Notes: generated by a model not told the origin, from the letters alone. 64,000 nucleotides of DNA from Chitinophaga sp. CF118 (GCF_900112615.1 NZ_FOMK01000011.1:62001-126000); one strand, 5' to 3'. Shown: positions 26,045 through 36,101, counted from the first letter of the stretch. Translations and numbers: made by a program.

Positions 26045-28612
26045 ATGTCTAGGAATAAACTGAAAACTGAGAAACCGGAAAGCAAGAAACCTCGTGGAGA
26101 TGACCCCAATGTACTGAAACAGGAGAAAGAAGCTGAGGTAAAAGTAAAGGAGCTGGTCAAAGATGAGCGCACCCACAAGGTCATGGGTGTAATATACCTG
26201 TTATTGTCACTCTACTGTTTTATTGCTTTCACCTCTTACCTGTTCACCTGGGAAGATGATCAGGATAAAGTTTTCCGCTATGCTTCCAGCGTACTATTCA
26301 TGGATGATTTGAAAGTGGAGAACCTGCTGGGTCGTTTGGGAGCTTTTGTTTCACACTGGTTCATTTACGGTGGATTTGGTGTGGCCGCTTATCTTTTCTG
26401 CTATCTCTTTTTTATACTGGGAGTAAACTTTATCGTAGGCCGCCGGGTATTCCGGATATGGCGTAATATTAAATACATCCTTTTTGGCCTGCTGTTTATC
26501 AGTACGGCTGCAGCCTTCGTTACAGGAATGGCTGGTTTCCCCTGGGGAGGCGCACTGGGTGATGCAGTGAGCAAATGGATCACAGGCTTCCTGGGTACAG
26601 CAGGAGCCGCATTGCTACTTTTAGTAGCCGGATTTTCGTGGGTGATCTGGAAATACAATCTGGACTTTAAATGGTTGATGGAACGCAAGCCTAAGAAGAT
26701 ATTAGTGCCTGCTGGTGTGGCTGAAGCAGTAGTAGCTGTTGAAAATATTAAAGACGGGAAACGCAGAAATGGGTTGAAAGATAATGGGGTAGTGGTGATC
26801 CCTCCAGCAGCAGAAACGGATGAATTACCTGAAATGCAGCTGGTTGTAAAGAACGAAAAGATCACTGTGGTTCCTCCTGCATATGTACCACCGGTAGTAG
26901 ATGAGGACGAAGAATTGGAAGAGGAGGAGGAAGAAGAGGAAGAAGTTGGACCATTATTATATATAGAAGAAACTGTTGAACAGACATCTTCCCGGAAAAA
27001 GAACCGTTTGCCGGAAGACGTGCCTTTTGAATTAAAACCTCCGGTGGAAGAAGCGGAAGATGATATTGCACCAGACGAACAACCGGCCACCGGTCCTGTA
27101 CAACTGGATCCTTATGATCCTATCCTCGATCTAAGGGATTATAAATATCCTACGCTGGAACTTCTTGATAATCATGGTACAGAAAAGATCGTGCAGGATG
27201 TTACAGAACTTGAAAGGAACAAGAACCAGATCATTGATACGCTGAAAAACTATGATATTTCTATTCAGAAGATCAGTGCGACTGTCGGTCCTACAGTTAC
27301 TTTATATGAGATAGTACCTGCAGCTGGTGTGCGTATTTCAAGGATTAAGAACCTGGAAGATGATATCGCACTCAGCCTTTCTGCGCTGGGCATCCGTATT
27401 ATCGCCCCTATTCCCGGTAAAGGAACCATCGGTATAGAGGTGCCCAATGTGAAAAAAAGCATAGTATCCCTGAGAAACCTGCTTGCATCTGAAAAGTTCC
27501 AGCAAAGTACCATGGATCTGCCTATCGCTATTGGGAAAAAGATTGATAATGAGAACTTTATAGCAGATCTGGCCAAAATGCCGCACTTGTTGATGGCAGG
27601 GGCTACCGGGCAAGGTAAATCTGTGGGTATCAATACTTTATTGGTATCCCTGTTGTATAAAAAACACCCGTCTCAACTCAAATTTGTACTGATAGATCCT
27701 AAAAAAGTAGAGTTATCCCTGTACAAATTGATAGAGAAGCATTTCCTGGCTAAATTACCGGGTGAAGAGGATGCGATCATCACAGATATTAAAAAGGTGA
27801 TCCATACTCTGAATGCATTGTGTATTGAAATGGATATCCGGTACGATCTTCTCAAAGAAGCAGGAACCCGTAATATCCGTGAGTATAATGTGAAATTCAC
27901 CCAGCGCCGTCTGAACCCTGAAAAGGGACACCGTTATCTGCCATTTATTGTGTTGGTGATAGATGAGTTTGCAGATCTGATCATGACTGCCGGTAAGGAA
28001 GTGGAGATGCCGATTGCCCGTCTGGCCCAGCTGGCCCGTGCAATAGGTATTCATCTGATTATTGCCACGCAGCGTCCTTCTGTAAACATTATTACAGGTA
28101 CCATCAAAGCGAACTTCCCGGCCCGTATAGCATTCAAGGTATCTTCCAAAATAGATTCCCGTACCATCCTGGATATTGGTGGTTCTGAGCAACTTATAGG
28201 GCAGGGGGATATGCTGGTTTCCTTTAATGGGGAACTGGTTCGTTTACAATGCGCGTTCGTAGATACACCGGAGGTGGAAAGGGTAGCTGAGTTCATAGGC
28301 AGGCAGCGTGGATATCCGGAAGCCTTCCTGCTGCCGGAATATGTGGATGATAAGGATATGGAAGGGAAAGAGATCAGCCTGCAGGACAGGGATACCCTGT
28401 TTGAAGAGGCCGCCAGGATCATTGTCCAGAACCAGCAGGGGTCTACCTCTTTGTTGCAGCGCCGTATGAAACTGGGCTATAACCGTGCCGGCCGGCTGAT
28501 GGATCAGCTGGAAGCCGCAGGCATTGTAGGCCCTAACATGGGTAGCAAGGCCAGGGACGTACATGTGAAAACAGAATCCGACCTGGAGGAGATCCTGGAT
28601 AGTTTAGGTTGA
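26045..28612 (+). CDS. ftsK: DNA translocase FtsK/SpoIIIE
   Basis: An 855-residue FtsK. It has a short charged N-terminus, four transmembrane helices (about residues 45-205), an acidic linker with a run of glutamates (about 290-310), the alpha/beta motor domain with Walker A GATGQGKS (Lys525) and Walker B region FIVLVIDEFADLI, and a C-terminal winged-helix gamma domain (LLQRRMKLGYNRAGRLMDQLE) that reads KOPS-like DNA sequences. It pumps chromosome termini across the division septum. Total length is normal for Bacteroidota. lolA follows 87 bp later. Confidence 0.97.
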   Translation: MSRNKLKTEKPESKKPRGDDPNVLKQEKEAEVKVKELVKDERTHKVMGVIYLLLSLYCFIAFTSYLFTWEDDQDKVFRYASSVLFMDDLKVENLLGRLGAFVSHWFIYGGFGVAAYLFCYLFFILGVNFIVGRRVFRIWRNIKYILFGLLFISTAAAFVTGMAGFPWGGALGDAVSKWITGFLGTAGAALLLLVAGFSWVIWKYNLDFKWLMERKPKKILVPAGVAEAVVAVENIKDGKRRNGLKDNGVVVIPPAAETDELPEMQLVVKNEKITVVPPAYVPPVVDEDEELEEEEEEEEEVGPLLYIEETVEQTSSRKKNRLPEDVPFELKPPVEEAEDDIAPDEQPATGPVQLDPYDPILDLRDYKYPTLELLDNHGTEKIVQDVTELERNKNQIIDTLKNYDISIQKISATVGPTVTLYEIVPAAGVRISRIKNLEDDIALSLSALGIRIIAPIPGKGTIGIEVPNVKKSIVSLRNLLASEKFQQSTMDLPIAIGKKIDNENFIADLAKMPHLLMAGATGQGKSVGINTLLVSLLYKKHPSQLKFVLIDPKKVELSLYKLIEKHFLAKLPGEEDAIITDIKKVIHTLNALCIEMDIRYDLLKEAGTRNIREYNVKFTQRRLNPEKGHRYLPFIVLVIDEFADLIMTAGKEVEMPIARLAQLARAIGIHLIIATQRPSVNIITGTIKANFPARIAFKVSSKIDSRTILDIGGSEQLIGQGDMLVSFNGELVRLQCAFVDTPEVERVAEFIGRQRGYPEAFLLPEYVDDKDMEGKEISLQDRDTLFEEAARIIVQNQQGSTSLLQRRMKLGYNRAGRLMDQLEAAGIVGPNMGSKARDVHVKTESDLEEILDSLG

Positions 28613-28699
28613 TTACATCCTTTTGGCTTTATATTAACATTGCATAATCGTATCGGCATAACATTTGTCTTAAATAACTGTAAACAAAAAAGAACAACG

Positions 28700-29368
28700 A
28701 TGAAGAAAATTATATTAGTGGCCATGTTGACTGGAAGTGTAGTAATGAATGGCATGGCACAAACCAGAGGATCCCTGGGAGCGAATGACCCTAAGGCTAA
28801 GTCTATCCTGGATAATGTAAGCAAGAGATTTTCAACATTAAAGTCTGTAGTAGCCAACTTTATACTAAAGGTAGAAGGTGCTAACAATAGCGTAACTGAT
28901 ACCAAGAAAGGAACAGTATACATGAAGGGTGCTAAATATAAAGTAACCCTGGACGGACAGGAGATTATCAGTGATAATAAAACCTCCTGGACATATGCAA
29001 AGGATGCTAATGAGGTAACAATTAATAATGTAGATCAGAATAGCTCAGCTTTAACACCTGCTAAACTGTTTACCAATTTTTACGATAAGGATTATCTGTA
29101 CCGCTTGGATGGAGAGTCTAACGAAAAAGGTAAAGTGTTACAGAATATAGAAATGACTCCTACAGATAAATCAAAGAATATCTTTAAGGTAATGGTATCT
29201 ATAGATAAGAAGAATCAGAGCATTTCCCGTATGAAAGTATTTGAAAAGAACGGGAATCACTACACTTACGAGATTACCAGCTTTACGCCTAACACAAATC
29301 TGACCGATGCTACCTTCACCTTCGATCCTAAAAAGTATCCTGGTGTGGAAGTAGTTGACCTCCGCTAA
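28700..29368 (+). CDS. lolA: Outer-membrane lipoprotein carrier LolA-family protein
   Basis: A 222-residue periplasmic protein with signal peptide MKKIILVAMLTGSVVMNGMA. The LolA fold is visible in SKRFSTLKSVVANFILKVEG, GTVYMKGAKYKVTLDGQEII and YEITSFTPNTNLTDATFTFDPKKYPGVEVVDL (read in parts). LolA carries lipoproteins from the inner to the outer membrane; in this lipoprotein-rich organism that fits. The ATG at 28700 is chosen over an upstream in-frame ATG because of the signal peptide. ftsK-lolA adjacency is common in this phylum. Confidence 0.88.
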   Translation: MKKIILVAMLTGSVVMNGMAQTRGSLGANDPKAKSILDNVSKRFSTLKSVVANFILKVEGANNSVTDTKKGTVYMKGAKYKVTLDGQEIISDNKTSWTYAKDANEVTINNVDQNSSALTPAKLFTNFYDKDYLYRLDGESNEKGKVLQNIEMTPTDKSKNIFKVMVSIDKKNQSISRMKVFEKNGNHYTYEITSFTPNTNLTDATFTFDPKKYPGVEVVDLR

Positions 29369-29393
29369 AATATTGACGAATCTTCCAAAAGAA

Positions 29394-29417
29394 GCCTGAC
29401 CATCTGGTCGGGCTTTT
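29394..29417 (+). terminator. Intrinsic terminator after lolA
   Basis: GCCTGACC / GGTCGGGC stem with a 4-base loop ATCT, followed by TTTTT. Confidence 0.85.
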
Positions 29418-29474
29418 TCTATATGTGTTATGTTCGCTCACTCACTACATTTGCACATTAGCACATTTTTTTAC

Positions 29475-29482
29475 TACCTTTG
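29475..29482 (+). promoter_or_regulatory. -7 box of lpd
   Basis: TACCTTTG fits TAnnTTTG, 26 bp before the ATG. A TTTG element 21 bp upstream (29450-29453) can serve as -33. Confidence 0.55.
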
Positions 29483-29508
29483 GCAAGTTTAAATTAAAAT
29501 TAAGCAAT

Positions 29509-30915
29509 ATGGCATACGACGTAATCGTAATTGGTAGTGGCCCTGGTGGATATGTGGCTGCTATTCGTGCTTCTCAGCTGGGATTTAAGACGGCAATAGT
29601 GGAAAGGGAGAGCCTGGGCGGTATTTGTTTGAACTGGGGTTGTATTCCCACTAAAGCATTACTGAAGTCTGCACAGATATTGGAATATATACAACATGCC
29701 AAAACTTATGGTATTAACGCTGGCGAAAGCAGTGCTGATTTTGATGCTGTAATAAAACGCAGCCGTGGTGTAGCTGATAAGATGAGCAAGGGTGTACAGT
29801 TCCTGATGAAGAAAAACAAGATTGATGTACTGATGGGTTCAGGTAAACTGAAATCCAAAGGACAGGTAGAGGTAACTGATAAGGATGGTAAGGTAGCTTT
29901 ACATGAAGCGAAATCTATTATCCTGGCTACCGGTGCCCGTGCCCGTGAACTGCCTAACCTGAAAATAGACGGTAAAAAAGTGATTGGTTACCGCGAAGCA
30001 ATGGTATTGCCTAAGCAGCCAAAATCTATGATCGTTGTAGGTTCTGGTGCAATTGGTGTTGAATTCGCGTACTTCTATGCTACCCTTGGTACTAAAGTAA
30101 CAATCGTTGAATTCCTGCCGCGCATCGTTCCTGTAGAAGATGAAGATATCTCTAAAGAACTGGAAAAGATCTATAAGAAGAAAGGCATCGAAATAATGGT
30201 GAATGCTTCTGTAGAAAGCGTAGAAGGAAATGGCGACGGTGTTAAAGCGAAAGTAAAAACTGCTACCGGTGAAATTACCCTGGAAGCAGACGTTGTACTG
30301 AGCGCTGTAGGTATCGCTGCAAATATCGAAAACCTTGGACTGGAAGCTTTAGGTATCAAAACCGATAAAGGTAAAGTTCTGGTTGATAAATACTATCAAA
30401 CAAATATTCCTGGCGTATACGCTATCGGTGATATGGTTCCTGGTCAGGCACTGGCACACGTTGCTTCTAAAGAAGCAATTGTTTGCGTGGAAGCTCTGGG
30501 ATACAACGAAAAGAAATACGCACACAAGCCTGAACCTATTGATTACATGAACATTCCTGGTTGTACTTATTGTGCACCGGAAATAGCTTCTGTAGGATAT
30601 ACTGAAAAGGCTGCTAAAGAAGCTGGTTACGAAGTGAAAGTGGGTAAATTCCCATTCTCTGCTTCAGGAAAGGCTTCTGCTGCAGGTGCAACAGAAGGTT
30701 TTGTAAAAGTGATCTTCGACGCGAAATACGGCGAATGGTTAGGTACACACATGATAGGTGCGAATGTTACGGAAATCATTGCTCAGACAGTGACCGCCCG
30801 CAAACTGGAAACTACCTACCAGGAAGTACTGGACTCTATCCATCCGCACCCAACTATGAGCGAATCTGTAAAAGACGCCATAGAGGTAGCTTACGGAGAA
30901 GCCATCCACCTTTAA
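29509..30915 (+). CDS. lpdA: Dihydrolipoyl dehydrogenase (E3)
   Basis: A 468-residue flavoprotein that reoxidises dihydrolipoamide in 2-oxoacid dehydrogenase and glycine cleavage complexes. Seen: FAD-binding VIGSGPGGYVAAIRASQLG, redox pair Cys40/Cys45 in GGICLNWGCIPTK, NAD-binding VVGSGAIGVEFAYFYATLG, second FAD motif VYAIGDMV and the catalytic His-Glu in HPHPTMSESV. The ATG at 29509 gives the usual MAYDVIVIGSG start. No E1 or E2 gene is adjacent, so it is a free-standing E3. It is bracketed by its own promoter and terminator. Confidence 0.97.
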   Translation: MAYDVIVIGSGPGGYVAAIRASQLGFKTAIVERESLGGICLNWGCIPTKALLKSAQILEYIQHAKTYGINAGESSADFDAVIKRSRGVADKMSKGVQFLMKKNKIDVLMGSGKLKSKGQVEVTDKDGKVALHEAKSIILATGARARELPNLKIDGKKVIGYREAMVLPKQPKSMIVVGSGAIGVEFAYFYATLGTKVTIVEFLPRIVPVEDEDISKELEKIYKKKGIEIMVNASVESVEGNGDGVKAKVKTATGEITLEADVVLSAVGIAANIENLGLEALGIKTDKGKVLVDKYYQTNIPGVYAIGDMVPGQALAHVASKEAIVCVEALGYNEKKYAHKPEPIDYMNIPGCTYCAPEIASVGYTEKAAKEAGYEVKVGKFPFSASGKASAAGATEGFVKVIFDAKYGEWLGTHMIGANVTEIIAQTVTARKLETTYQEVLDSIHPHPTMSESVKDAIEVAYGEAIHL

Positions 30916-30934
30916 TAGTTATTAGCTAGATATG

Positions 30935-30970
30935 AGAAGTCCCGGGCGTTTGTCTGGGACTTCTTTTTTT
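30935..30970. terminator. Terminator after lpd
   Basis: AGAAGTCCCGGGC / GTCTGGGACTTCT stem with a GTTT loop and a following run of T. The A-rich opposite flank is weak, so it mainly serves lpd. Confidence 0.85.
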
Positions 30971-30980
30971 ATATACAGGG

Positions 30981-33752
30981 TTATTCTTTCACTATCTTCT
31001 TAACCAACACCTTTTTGCCATTACTAAATAACACACAGTTATATACTCCGGCAGGCAGATCCTGGACAGTTATGCTCTCCACCTGACTATATAATGCCCT
31101 TTTCAGCAACAGGCGCCCGCTCATATCATACATGTGCAATTCCAGATTAGCAGTTTCTTTGCTTAAGATCTGCAGGGTATTATGTACCGGGTTAGGAAAG
31201 AAGAGGTAAGCACTATTATTCAGGAGATATACCGCTGCAGGATCTGAATAAATCACCTTCCCGTTATCCGCAAGTAATCTGGCCCGGTAATATACCAGTC
31301 CCTGGGGAGGAGTCTCATCAAGATGGGTGAATTCTGTTCCGGTCACGGCTTCATCCGACAGGGTGATATAACCATTACTGGATGAACGTTCCCAGTAGAG
31401 ATGTTTCAATTGATAACTGGTGCCAAGTGAAAGCGATAATAATACTCCGTTATTGGCGGTTACATCTGCCAGCAGGCTTTTAAAATAACAGCCGGTTCCC
31501 TGTAATTTATAGTTGGTACCATAACTTTTCAGGCCGGCCCAGCCGTCTTTATGTATAGGGTTTACGGCAAAGTAAGGAGAGCCGCCTGTAGTCAGTAGCT
31601 GGAAGGTATCGGTTGCCAGTTTATAAGGTGTAAGATATTGTTCTCCCAGCTGGAATACTTCATAAGCAGTGGCATTATCCTGGGATGGCCAGTAAATAAA
31701 GGCGCTGTCACCGCAATCATACCCTGTTTGAAGGGGTAGCCTGGGAGAGAGATAAAAGGTATCGCTGATGAAGGAAGTATCTGTGGTTGTGAATTTAAGC
31801 AATGCTGCACTGAAGGTATTGGGAACAAACCAGTAATAAAGCCCCTGTTCAGCAGATAATTGCTTGCTCAGTGATTGCCAGGTGCTACCACTGTCAATGC
31901 TGTATGAAAGGTCTCCTTTGCCCGTTATATTGCTTTGCCAGCGTATGGGCAAAGGGAGTGTCTCTCCCGATAGAAGTACTTCTTTATGTCCCGGACTCAG
32001 CCACATAAAAGATTTTTGTGGTGTCCAGTCGTATACCACGTAAAAAGATTGTCCCGCAGCAGGGCTGTTCACCTGGATCTGTAATGTTCCCGCAGCAGGA
32101 TTGTCTATGGTTACCTGCTCCACATTATTAAGACTGTCACGCCCCCTACGTGCGGCGGCTGAAAGAGAATCCACTGAAGGGCCTGCACTTAAAATCCAGG
32201 GTGCATAGGTATGCCCCTGAGAATCGGTAACAACCAGGTCCAGATCATTCACAAGTGCTTTATCTGTATTAAGTACGGCCGGCGGATCATTCCAGCAGAG
32301 AGTAACCCGCAGGTGCTGCATGCCCGGAGGGACTGTCACAGTAAAATGTTGTGAGCCTTTCCCAGTAAGAAATTGTCCGGCCTTTAATGTGTTCAGGGCC
32401 GCCAATGCATGAAGACTGCCATAGCCGCCTTTATGGCTCAGAGGTACATGATTCACTTTAACTGCACTGTTGATCATTAACGCTTTCACCAGCGCCGCAG
32501 AAGGAGCTTTGCCGTATTGCTGCCGGTAAGCATCCAGCAGAAGGGCCGCAACACCGCTAGTAATAGCCGCCGCACCGGAAGTACCGTCTATACCAAATGC
32601 AACGATCTCAGGTTTCACACGGCCATCGTAAGCAGGCCCGCCAGAGCTCAGTGAAATAGCATGCAGGGAATCATCTGTACCACCAATTACAAGTACATTC
32701 TTTGCCTGTTTAAAAGTGCCTGACAGATTTGCATAACCGGCTAACCCCTGGTAAGTGCCGGTAGCAGGAGCTTCTGTGCCTATATTACCGGAGGAGAAAA
32801 CATGCAGAATGGTATCTGTTGTATACACCTGCTCATCATATGCTACTGCTTCCAATCCATAATAATTTTCTATGCCTGTACCATAGGAATGATTCTGAAG
32901 CGTAATATCATATTGCTGAAAATAAGCAGCATCTTCTGGTAGGAGAGTTGTATTAAAATCTGCAGAAACGAATTTGACCTGTGGTGCGGCCCCCAGACTT
33001 TTTGCACCAGTGTTGCCAGCACCGCCAATTGTAGTAGCCATGATGGTTGCATGAGAAGTAACCTGTGTTGCAGCAGCAGCAGATGGCAGGTACCTGCCGG
33101 TAAAATCAATATCTGTTGTATCGAAAAGATCTTCTTTCAGAGATACGGTAATGTGATAGCCTTTTATCAGCGGATATTGTTGTTGTGCCGTATTCACCGC
33201 ATTAGCAGAAGGATCGGCCGTATTGATAAGGATTTCTCCTTTTGGTTTACGGATACGGTCTGCAAAAAGTATAACCGGTTGCGTTATGAATGATTGCCAG
33301 TCTTTTTGTTGTATTGTTACACGCAATACAGTACCGGATTGTTTTCTGATACTGCAGTAATTTATGGGAGAAGTGACAGTCCCGATACCTGCCTGAAATG
33401 TGATACTATCTGTAGGTGCTGTTGCTGTAAGTTGTTGTAATAATTGCAGACTCGCTTTCCAGTTGCTGTTTGCCGGATAACTGTAAATAACTTTCTGTTG
33501 CAGTGAGGAGTCGAAATTTATTCCACGTAAAATATAATGTAGTGGGCTGATAGTTTTTACTACGCCGTATTGTTGCACATTACTTCCGGGATTCACGTTG
33601 AATTTTACCAGATAATAACGCAGATTATTGCTGGATCTTACTGCAGTATCAGTAACTGCATAACGTAGTGAAACGCTGTCTGATGGCTTCAGTTGCCTTG
33701 CAGATATATTTTGCCATAATAAAATGGATAACAAAATAAGGGTTGTTTTCAT
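30981..33752 (-). CDS. S8 (subtilisin-like) peptidase with T9SS sorting domain
   Basis: A 923-residue secreted protease. The ATG at 33752 starts signal peptide MKTTLILLSILLWQNISA. Catalytic regions in order: an Asp in DTTDIDFTG, His in SHATIMATTIGG, the oxyanion Asn region VFSSGNIG and Ser in GIDGTSGAAAITSG; the usual Pro after the GTSxxxP motif is replaced by Ala. A beta-sandwich region (about 470-600) and further Ig-like modules follow. The last about 75 residues (FFPNPVHNTLQI ... YDMSGRLLLK ... LPAGVYNCVLF) are a type-A T9SS C-terminal domain, so it is exported across the outer membrane. Substrate unknown. Confidence 0.88.
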   Translation of the reverse strand: MKTTLILLSILLWQNISARQLKPSDSVSLRYAVTDTAVRSSNNLRYYLVKFNVNPGSNVQQYGVVKTISPLHYILRGINFDSSLQQKVIYSYPANSNWKASLQLLQQLTATAPTDSITFQAGIGTVTSPINYCSIRKQSGTVLRVTIQQKDWQSFITQPVILFADRIRKPKGEILINTADPSANAVNTAQQQYPLIKGYHITVSLKEDLFDTTDIDFTGRYLPSAAAATQVTSHATIMATTIGGAGNTGAKSLGAAPQVKFVSADFNTTLLPEDAAYFQQYDITLQNHSYGTGIENYYGLEAVAYDEQVYTTDTILHVFSSGNIGTEAPATGTYQGLAGYANLSGTFKQAKNVLVIGGTDDSLHAISLSSGGPAYDGRVKPEIVAFGIDGTSGAAAITSGVAALLLDAYRQQYGKAPSAALVKALMINSAVKVNHVPLSHKGGYGSLHALAALNTLKAGQFLTGKGSQHFTVTVPPGMQHLRVTLCWNDPPAVLNTDKALVNDLDLVVTDSQGHTYAPWILSAGPSVDSLSAAARRGRDSLNNVEQVTIDNPAAGTLQIQVNSPAAGQSFYVVYDWTPQKSFMWLSPGHKEVLLSGETLPLPIRWQSNITGKGDLSYSIDSGSTWQSLSKQLSAEQGLYYWFVPNTFSAALLKFTTTDTSFISDTFYLSPRLPLQTGYDCGDSAFIYWPSQDNATAYEVFQLGEQYLTPYKLATDTFQLLTTGGSPYFAVNPIHKDGWAGLKSYGTNYKLQGTGCYFKSLLADVTANNGVLLSLSLGTSYQLKHLYWERSSSNGYITLSDEAVTGTEFTHLDETPPQGLVYYRARLLADNGKVIYSDPAAVYLLNNSAYLFFPNPVHNTLQILSKETANLELHMYDMSGRLLLKRALYSQVESITVQDLPAGVYNCVLFSNGKKVLVKKIVKE

Positions 33753-34144
33753 AAAGGTTCTCGGTTGACATAAATTAGCTCTCACCGGCTGAATAAATCT
33801 ACAATTTTTTTTTTGCTATCGGGGAAAGTTGTAATATTGAATAGAGCAACTGAAATCTAAACGTAGAGTATTTGACCTGGTGAGCAATCTTATAGCTGGC
33901 ATAGCCAACCAGCATCAATCAAAAAAAATAAACCTTTTGAAATCCTTGTAATGACGCGGTATTGTCGCTACTATCGTATGTCATATAGAGCACAAATGAA
34001 ATCATGAGCAATTAATTGTCAGCGTTAGCTGTATTTACTGATGAGCTATGTAATATATGTCGGTATAACCGGTATGTAGCTGCATTTATCTTCAGCTAAT
34101 CAGCTAATAATATCCTCATTTCTTGAAACCCAAACCTAAAATGT
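33753..34144. other. 392-bp spacer between divergent protease genes
   Basis: It separates the S8 protease and the first M57-like protease gene. It has a T9 run near 33807 and a weak stem (GCTGG ... CCAGC, about 33895-33913), and GCTAATCAGCTAATAA near 34095. I see no clear TAnnTTTG box, terminator or small gene. The last about 50 bp resemble the leader of the second M57 gene. Confidence 0.5.
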
Positions 34145-34981
34145 ATGCTTAAACAAACATTCACTATTTTGTTTTGCGTAGTTGCAGGCATTTCTGCAAT
34201 TACTTTTGTTGCCTGTCAAAAAGAAAAAGTAGCTAAGACAGAAGACCAACCAACTGCTATCCCACAAGCAGTTTTAAATCAGATCAGCAGCCTTGGATTC
34301 GGCACATCTGATGTACATAAATCAGGTAATGATTACCTGGTGGAAGGTGATATCCGTCTGACTCCGGAAGACCTTTCCAAGGGCTTTAGCGGTCCGTTTC
34401 TGCGTGTGGCAAATACTGAACAATACAGAACTACAAGACTTGTAACCGGCCTGCCACGTGTTATTACCGTAAGAGTAGCCAGCAGCCTTGGAGCAGCTTT
34501 TGTATCCGGTACTGATCTTGCTATTTCACGTTATAATGCACTGGGAACAAGCCTTACCTTCCAGCGTATTACCAGTGGTACTGCATCTATCACGCTCTCT
34601 GGTTTTAACGAAGGTCCAAGTGGTGGTTTTATCACTTTAGGTTCTTCCGGTTTCCCAACAAGTACTGGTAATCCTTACAATTCAATTCTGATGAACACAA
34701 ATGCTGCAGCTTATGGTACCAACCCTAATGTAAATTATGTTGGTTCTGTAATACAGCATGAAATTGGTCATTGCATTGGTTTCCGTCACACCGATTACTA
34801 CAATCGCGCATATAGCTGTGGCGGTTCTGCTGTAAATGAAGGCGCTTCATCAGTAGGTGCTATCCTGATTCCAGGTACACCATCTACTGCTAACGCTAAT
34901 TCCTTTATGTTGGCATGTTCTAACGGCGGTAACCGTACGTTTAATTCCAACGACATCATTGCGATGAACTATTTGTATTAG
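34145..34981 (+). CDS. M57-like zinc metalloprotease lipoprotein, copy 1
   Basis: A 278-residue predicted lipoprotein. The signal peptide ends at a lipobox (TFVAC) followed by QKEKVAKTED. A pro-region (DYLVEGDIRLTPEDLSKGF) precedes the catalytic domain. The zinc site is HEIGHCIGFRH (His205, His209, His215, with Glu206 as base), which matches the 'dual-action HEIGH' M57 family. A conserved AYSCGGS follows. It is likely an extracellular or surface peptidase; the substrate is unknown. It is 65-70% alike in protein to the next gene by eye, and the first 33 nucleotides are identical. Confidence 0.85.
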   Translation: MLKQTFTILFCVVAGISAITFVACQKEKVAKTEDQPTAIPQAVLNQISSLGFGTSDVHKSGNDYLVEGDIRLTPEDLSKGFSGPFLRVANTEQYRTTRLVTGLPRVITVRVASSLGAAFVSGTDLAISRYNALGTSLTFQRITSGTASITLSGFNEGPSGGFITLGSSGFPTSTGNPYNSILMNTNAAAYGTNPNVNYVGSVIQHEIGHCIGFRHTDYYNRAYSCGGSAVNEGASSVGAILIPGTPSTANANSFMLACSNGGNRTFNSNDIIAMNYLY

Positions 34982-35019
34982 TAGATAAGATCCCTTATTG
35001 GCTGATGCATGAGCAAAAA

Positions 35020-35055
35020 AGCCGATAGTCTGCGGACTATCGGCTATCTGTTTTA
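35020..35055 (+). terminator. Intrinsic terminator between the M57 copies
   Basis: AGCCGATAGTC / GACTATCGGCT perfect stem, TGCG loop, then TTTT after a short gap. Confidence 0.8.
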
Positions 35056-35188
35056 TTATATCTGAAATTAATTGACTCTACATTCATACACCGCAGAGCA
35101 GCACCTGTTTACATTCTTCAGCCTTTTTTGATAAGCGTTTAATTCATATCCTCAACTCTTCATTTTTCAGACCCCTAAATCTAAATAT

Positions 35189-36028
35189 ATGCTTAAACAA
35201 ACATTCACTATTTTGTTTTGCCTGATTACAGGTTTCTCTATTGTTACTTTTGTATCCTGTCAAAAAGAAAAAGTAGCTAAGACAGAAGGTCAACCTTCTG
35301 CAATTTCACAAACAGTTTTAAACCAGATAGCCAGTCTGGGATTCGGTACATCTAATGTTCATAAATCTGGCGAAGATTATATAGTTGAAGGAGATATCCG
35401 TTTGACTCCGGAAGATTTTTCCAGGGGCTTTAACGGTCCGATTCTGCGTGTGGCAAATACTGAGCAGTACAGAACAACAAGACTGATAACCGGCCTGCCA
35501 CGTACTATTACTGTACGAGTAGCCAGCAGCCTTGGTGTGGCTTTTGTATCTGGTACTGATCTTGCTATTTCACGTTATAATGCGCTGGGGATAAGGCTTA
35601 CATTTCAGCGTATAACCAGTGGTACAGCAGATATCACTATCTCTGGTTTTAACCAGGGACCAGCTGTTGATGGGTCCATTATTTTAGCCACTTCTGGTTT
35701 TCCTACCAGCTCCGGTAATCCTTACGGCACTATCCTTATGAATACAAATCCTGCTGCTTTGGGCACTTTCCCGAATGCTAATCATGCTGCTTGTGTAATT
35801 CAGCATGAAATTGGCCATTGTATTGGTCTCCGTCACACAGATTATCTCAACCGTGCATATAGCTGTGGAGGTAGTGTAATCAATGAAGGTGCTGCGGGTG
35901 TAGGTGGTATTTTGATACCCGGTACACCCACCACTGGAGACCCAAACTCTTTCATGCTGGCATGTTATAATAGTATTAACTGTGCATTTAGTGCCAACGA
36001 TATTGTTGCGATGAATTATTTGTATTAG
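35189..36028 (+). CDS. M57-like zinc metalloprotease lipoprotein, copy 2
   Basis: A 279-residue paralogue of the preceding gene. It has the same lipobox region (TFVSC followed by QKEKVAKTEG), the same pro-region and the zinc motif HEIGHCIGLRH, followed by the same AYSCGGS. The two genes start with an identical stretch of 33 nucleotides and share a further near-identical segment coding QKEKVAKTE, while the mature domains have diverged more at the DNA level. This indicates tandem duplication with either recent origin or local gene conversion in the secretion-signal part. It has its own terminator. Confidence 0.85.
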   Translation: MLKQTFTILFCLITGFSIVTFVSCQKEKVAKTEGQPSAISQTVLNQIASLGFGTSNVHKSGEDYIVEGDIRLTPEDFSRGFNGPILRVANTEQYRTTRLITGLPRTITVRVASSLGVAFVSGTDLAISRYNALGIRLTFQRITSGTADITISGFNQGPAVDGSIILATSGFPTSSGNPYGTILMNTNPAALGTFPNANHAACVIQHEIGHCIGLRHTDYLNRAYSCGGSVINEGAAGVGGILIPGTPTTGDPNSFMLACYNSINCAFSANDIVAMNYLY

Positions 36029-36065
36029 TAAGTATAACACTGGTTCTCCACCAGGTAACCAAATG

Positions 36066-36101
36066 AAAAGAGGTTGTACCATACTTGATACAACCTCTTT
36101 T
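36066..36101. terminator. Bidirectional terminator after M57 copy 2
   Basis: Perfect 13-bp stem AAAAGAGGTTGTA / TACAACCTCTTTT with a 10-base loop. It can also stop the converging methyltransferase transcript. Confidence 0.9.

Noticed and set aside
26401..27090. Long reverse-strand frame within ftsK (serine/proline/threonine-rich)
   Set aside because: It is the antisense shadow of the glutamate-rich linker and neighbouring ftsK codons; no start signal or family resemblance.
30981..33752. Inactive S8 protease because the Pro of GTSxxxP is missing
   Set aside because: The Ser, His and Asp regions are all present; the Pro is not catalytic. Not enough to call it inactive.
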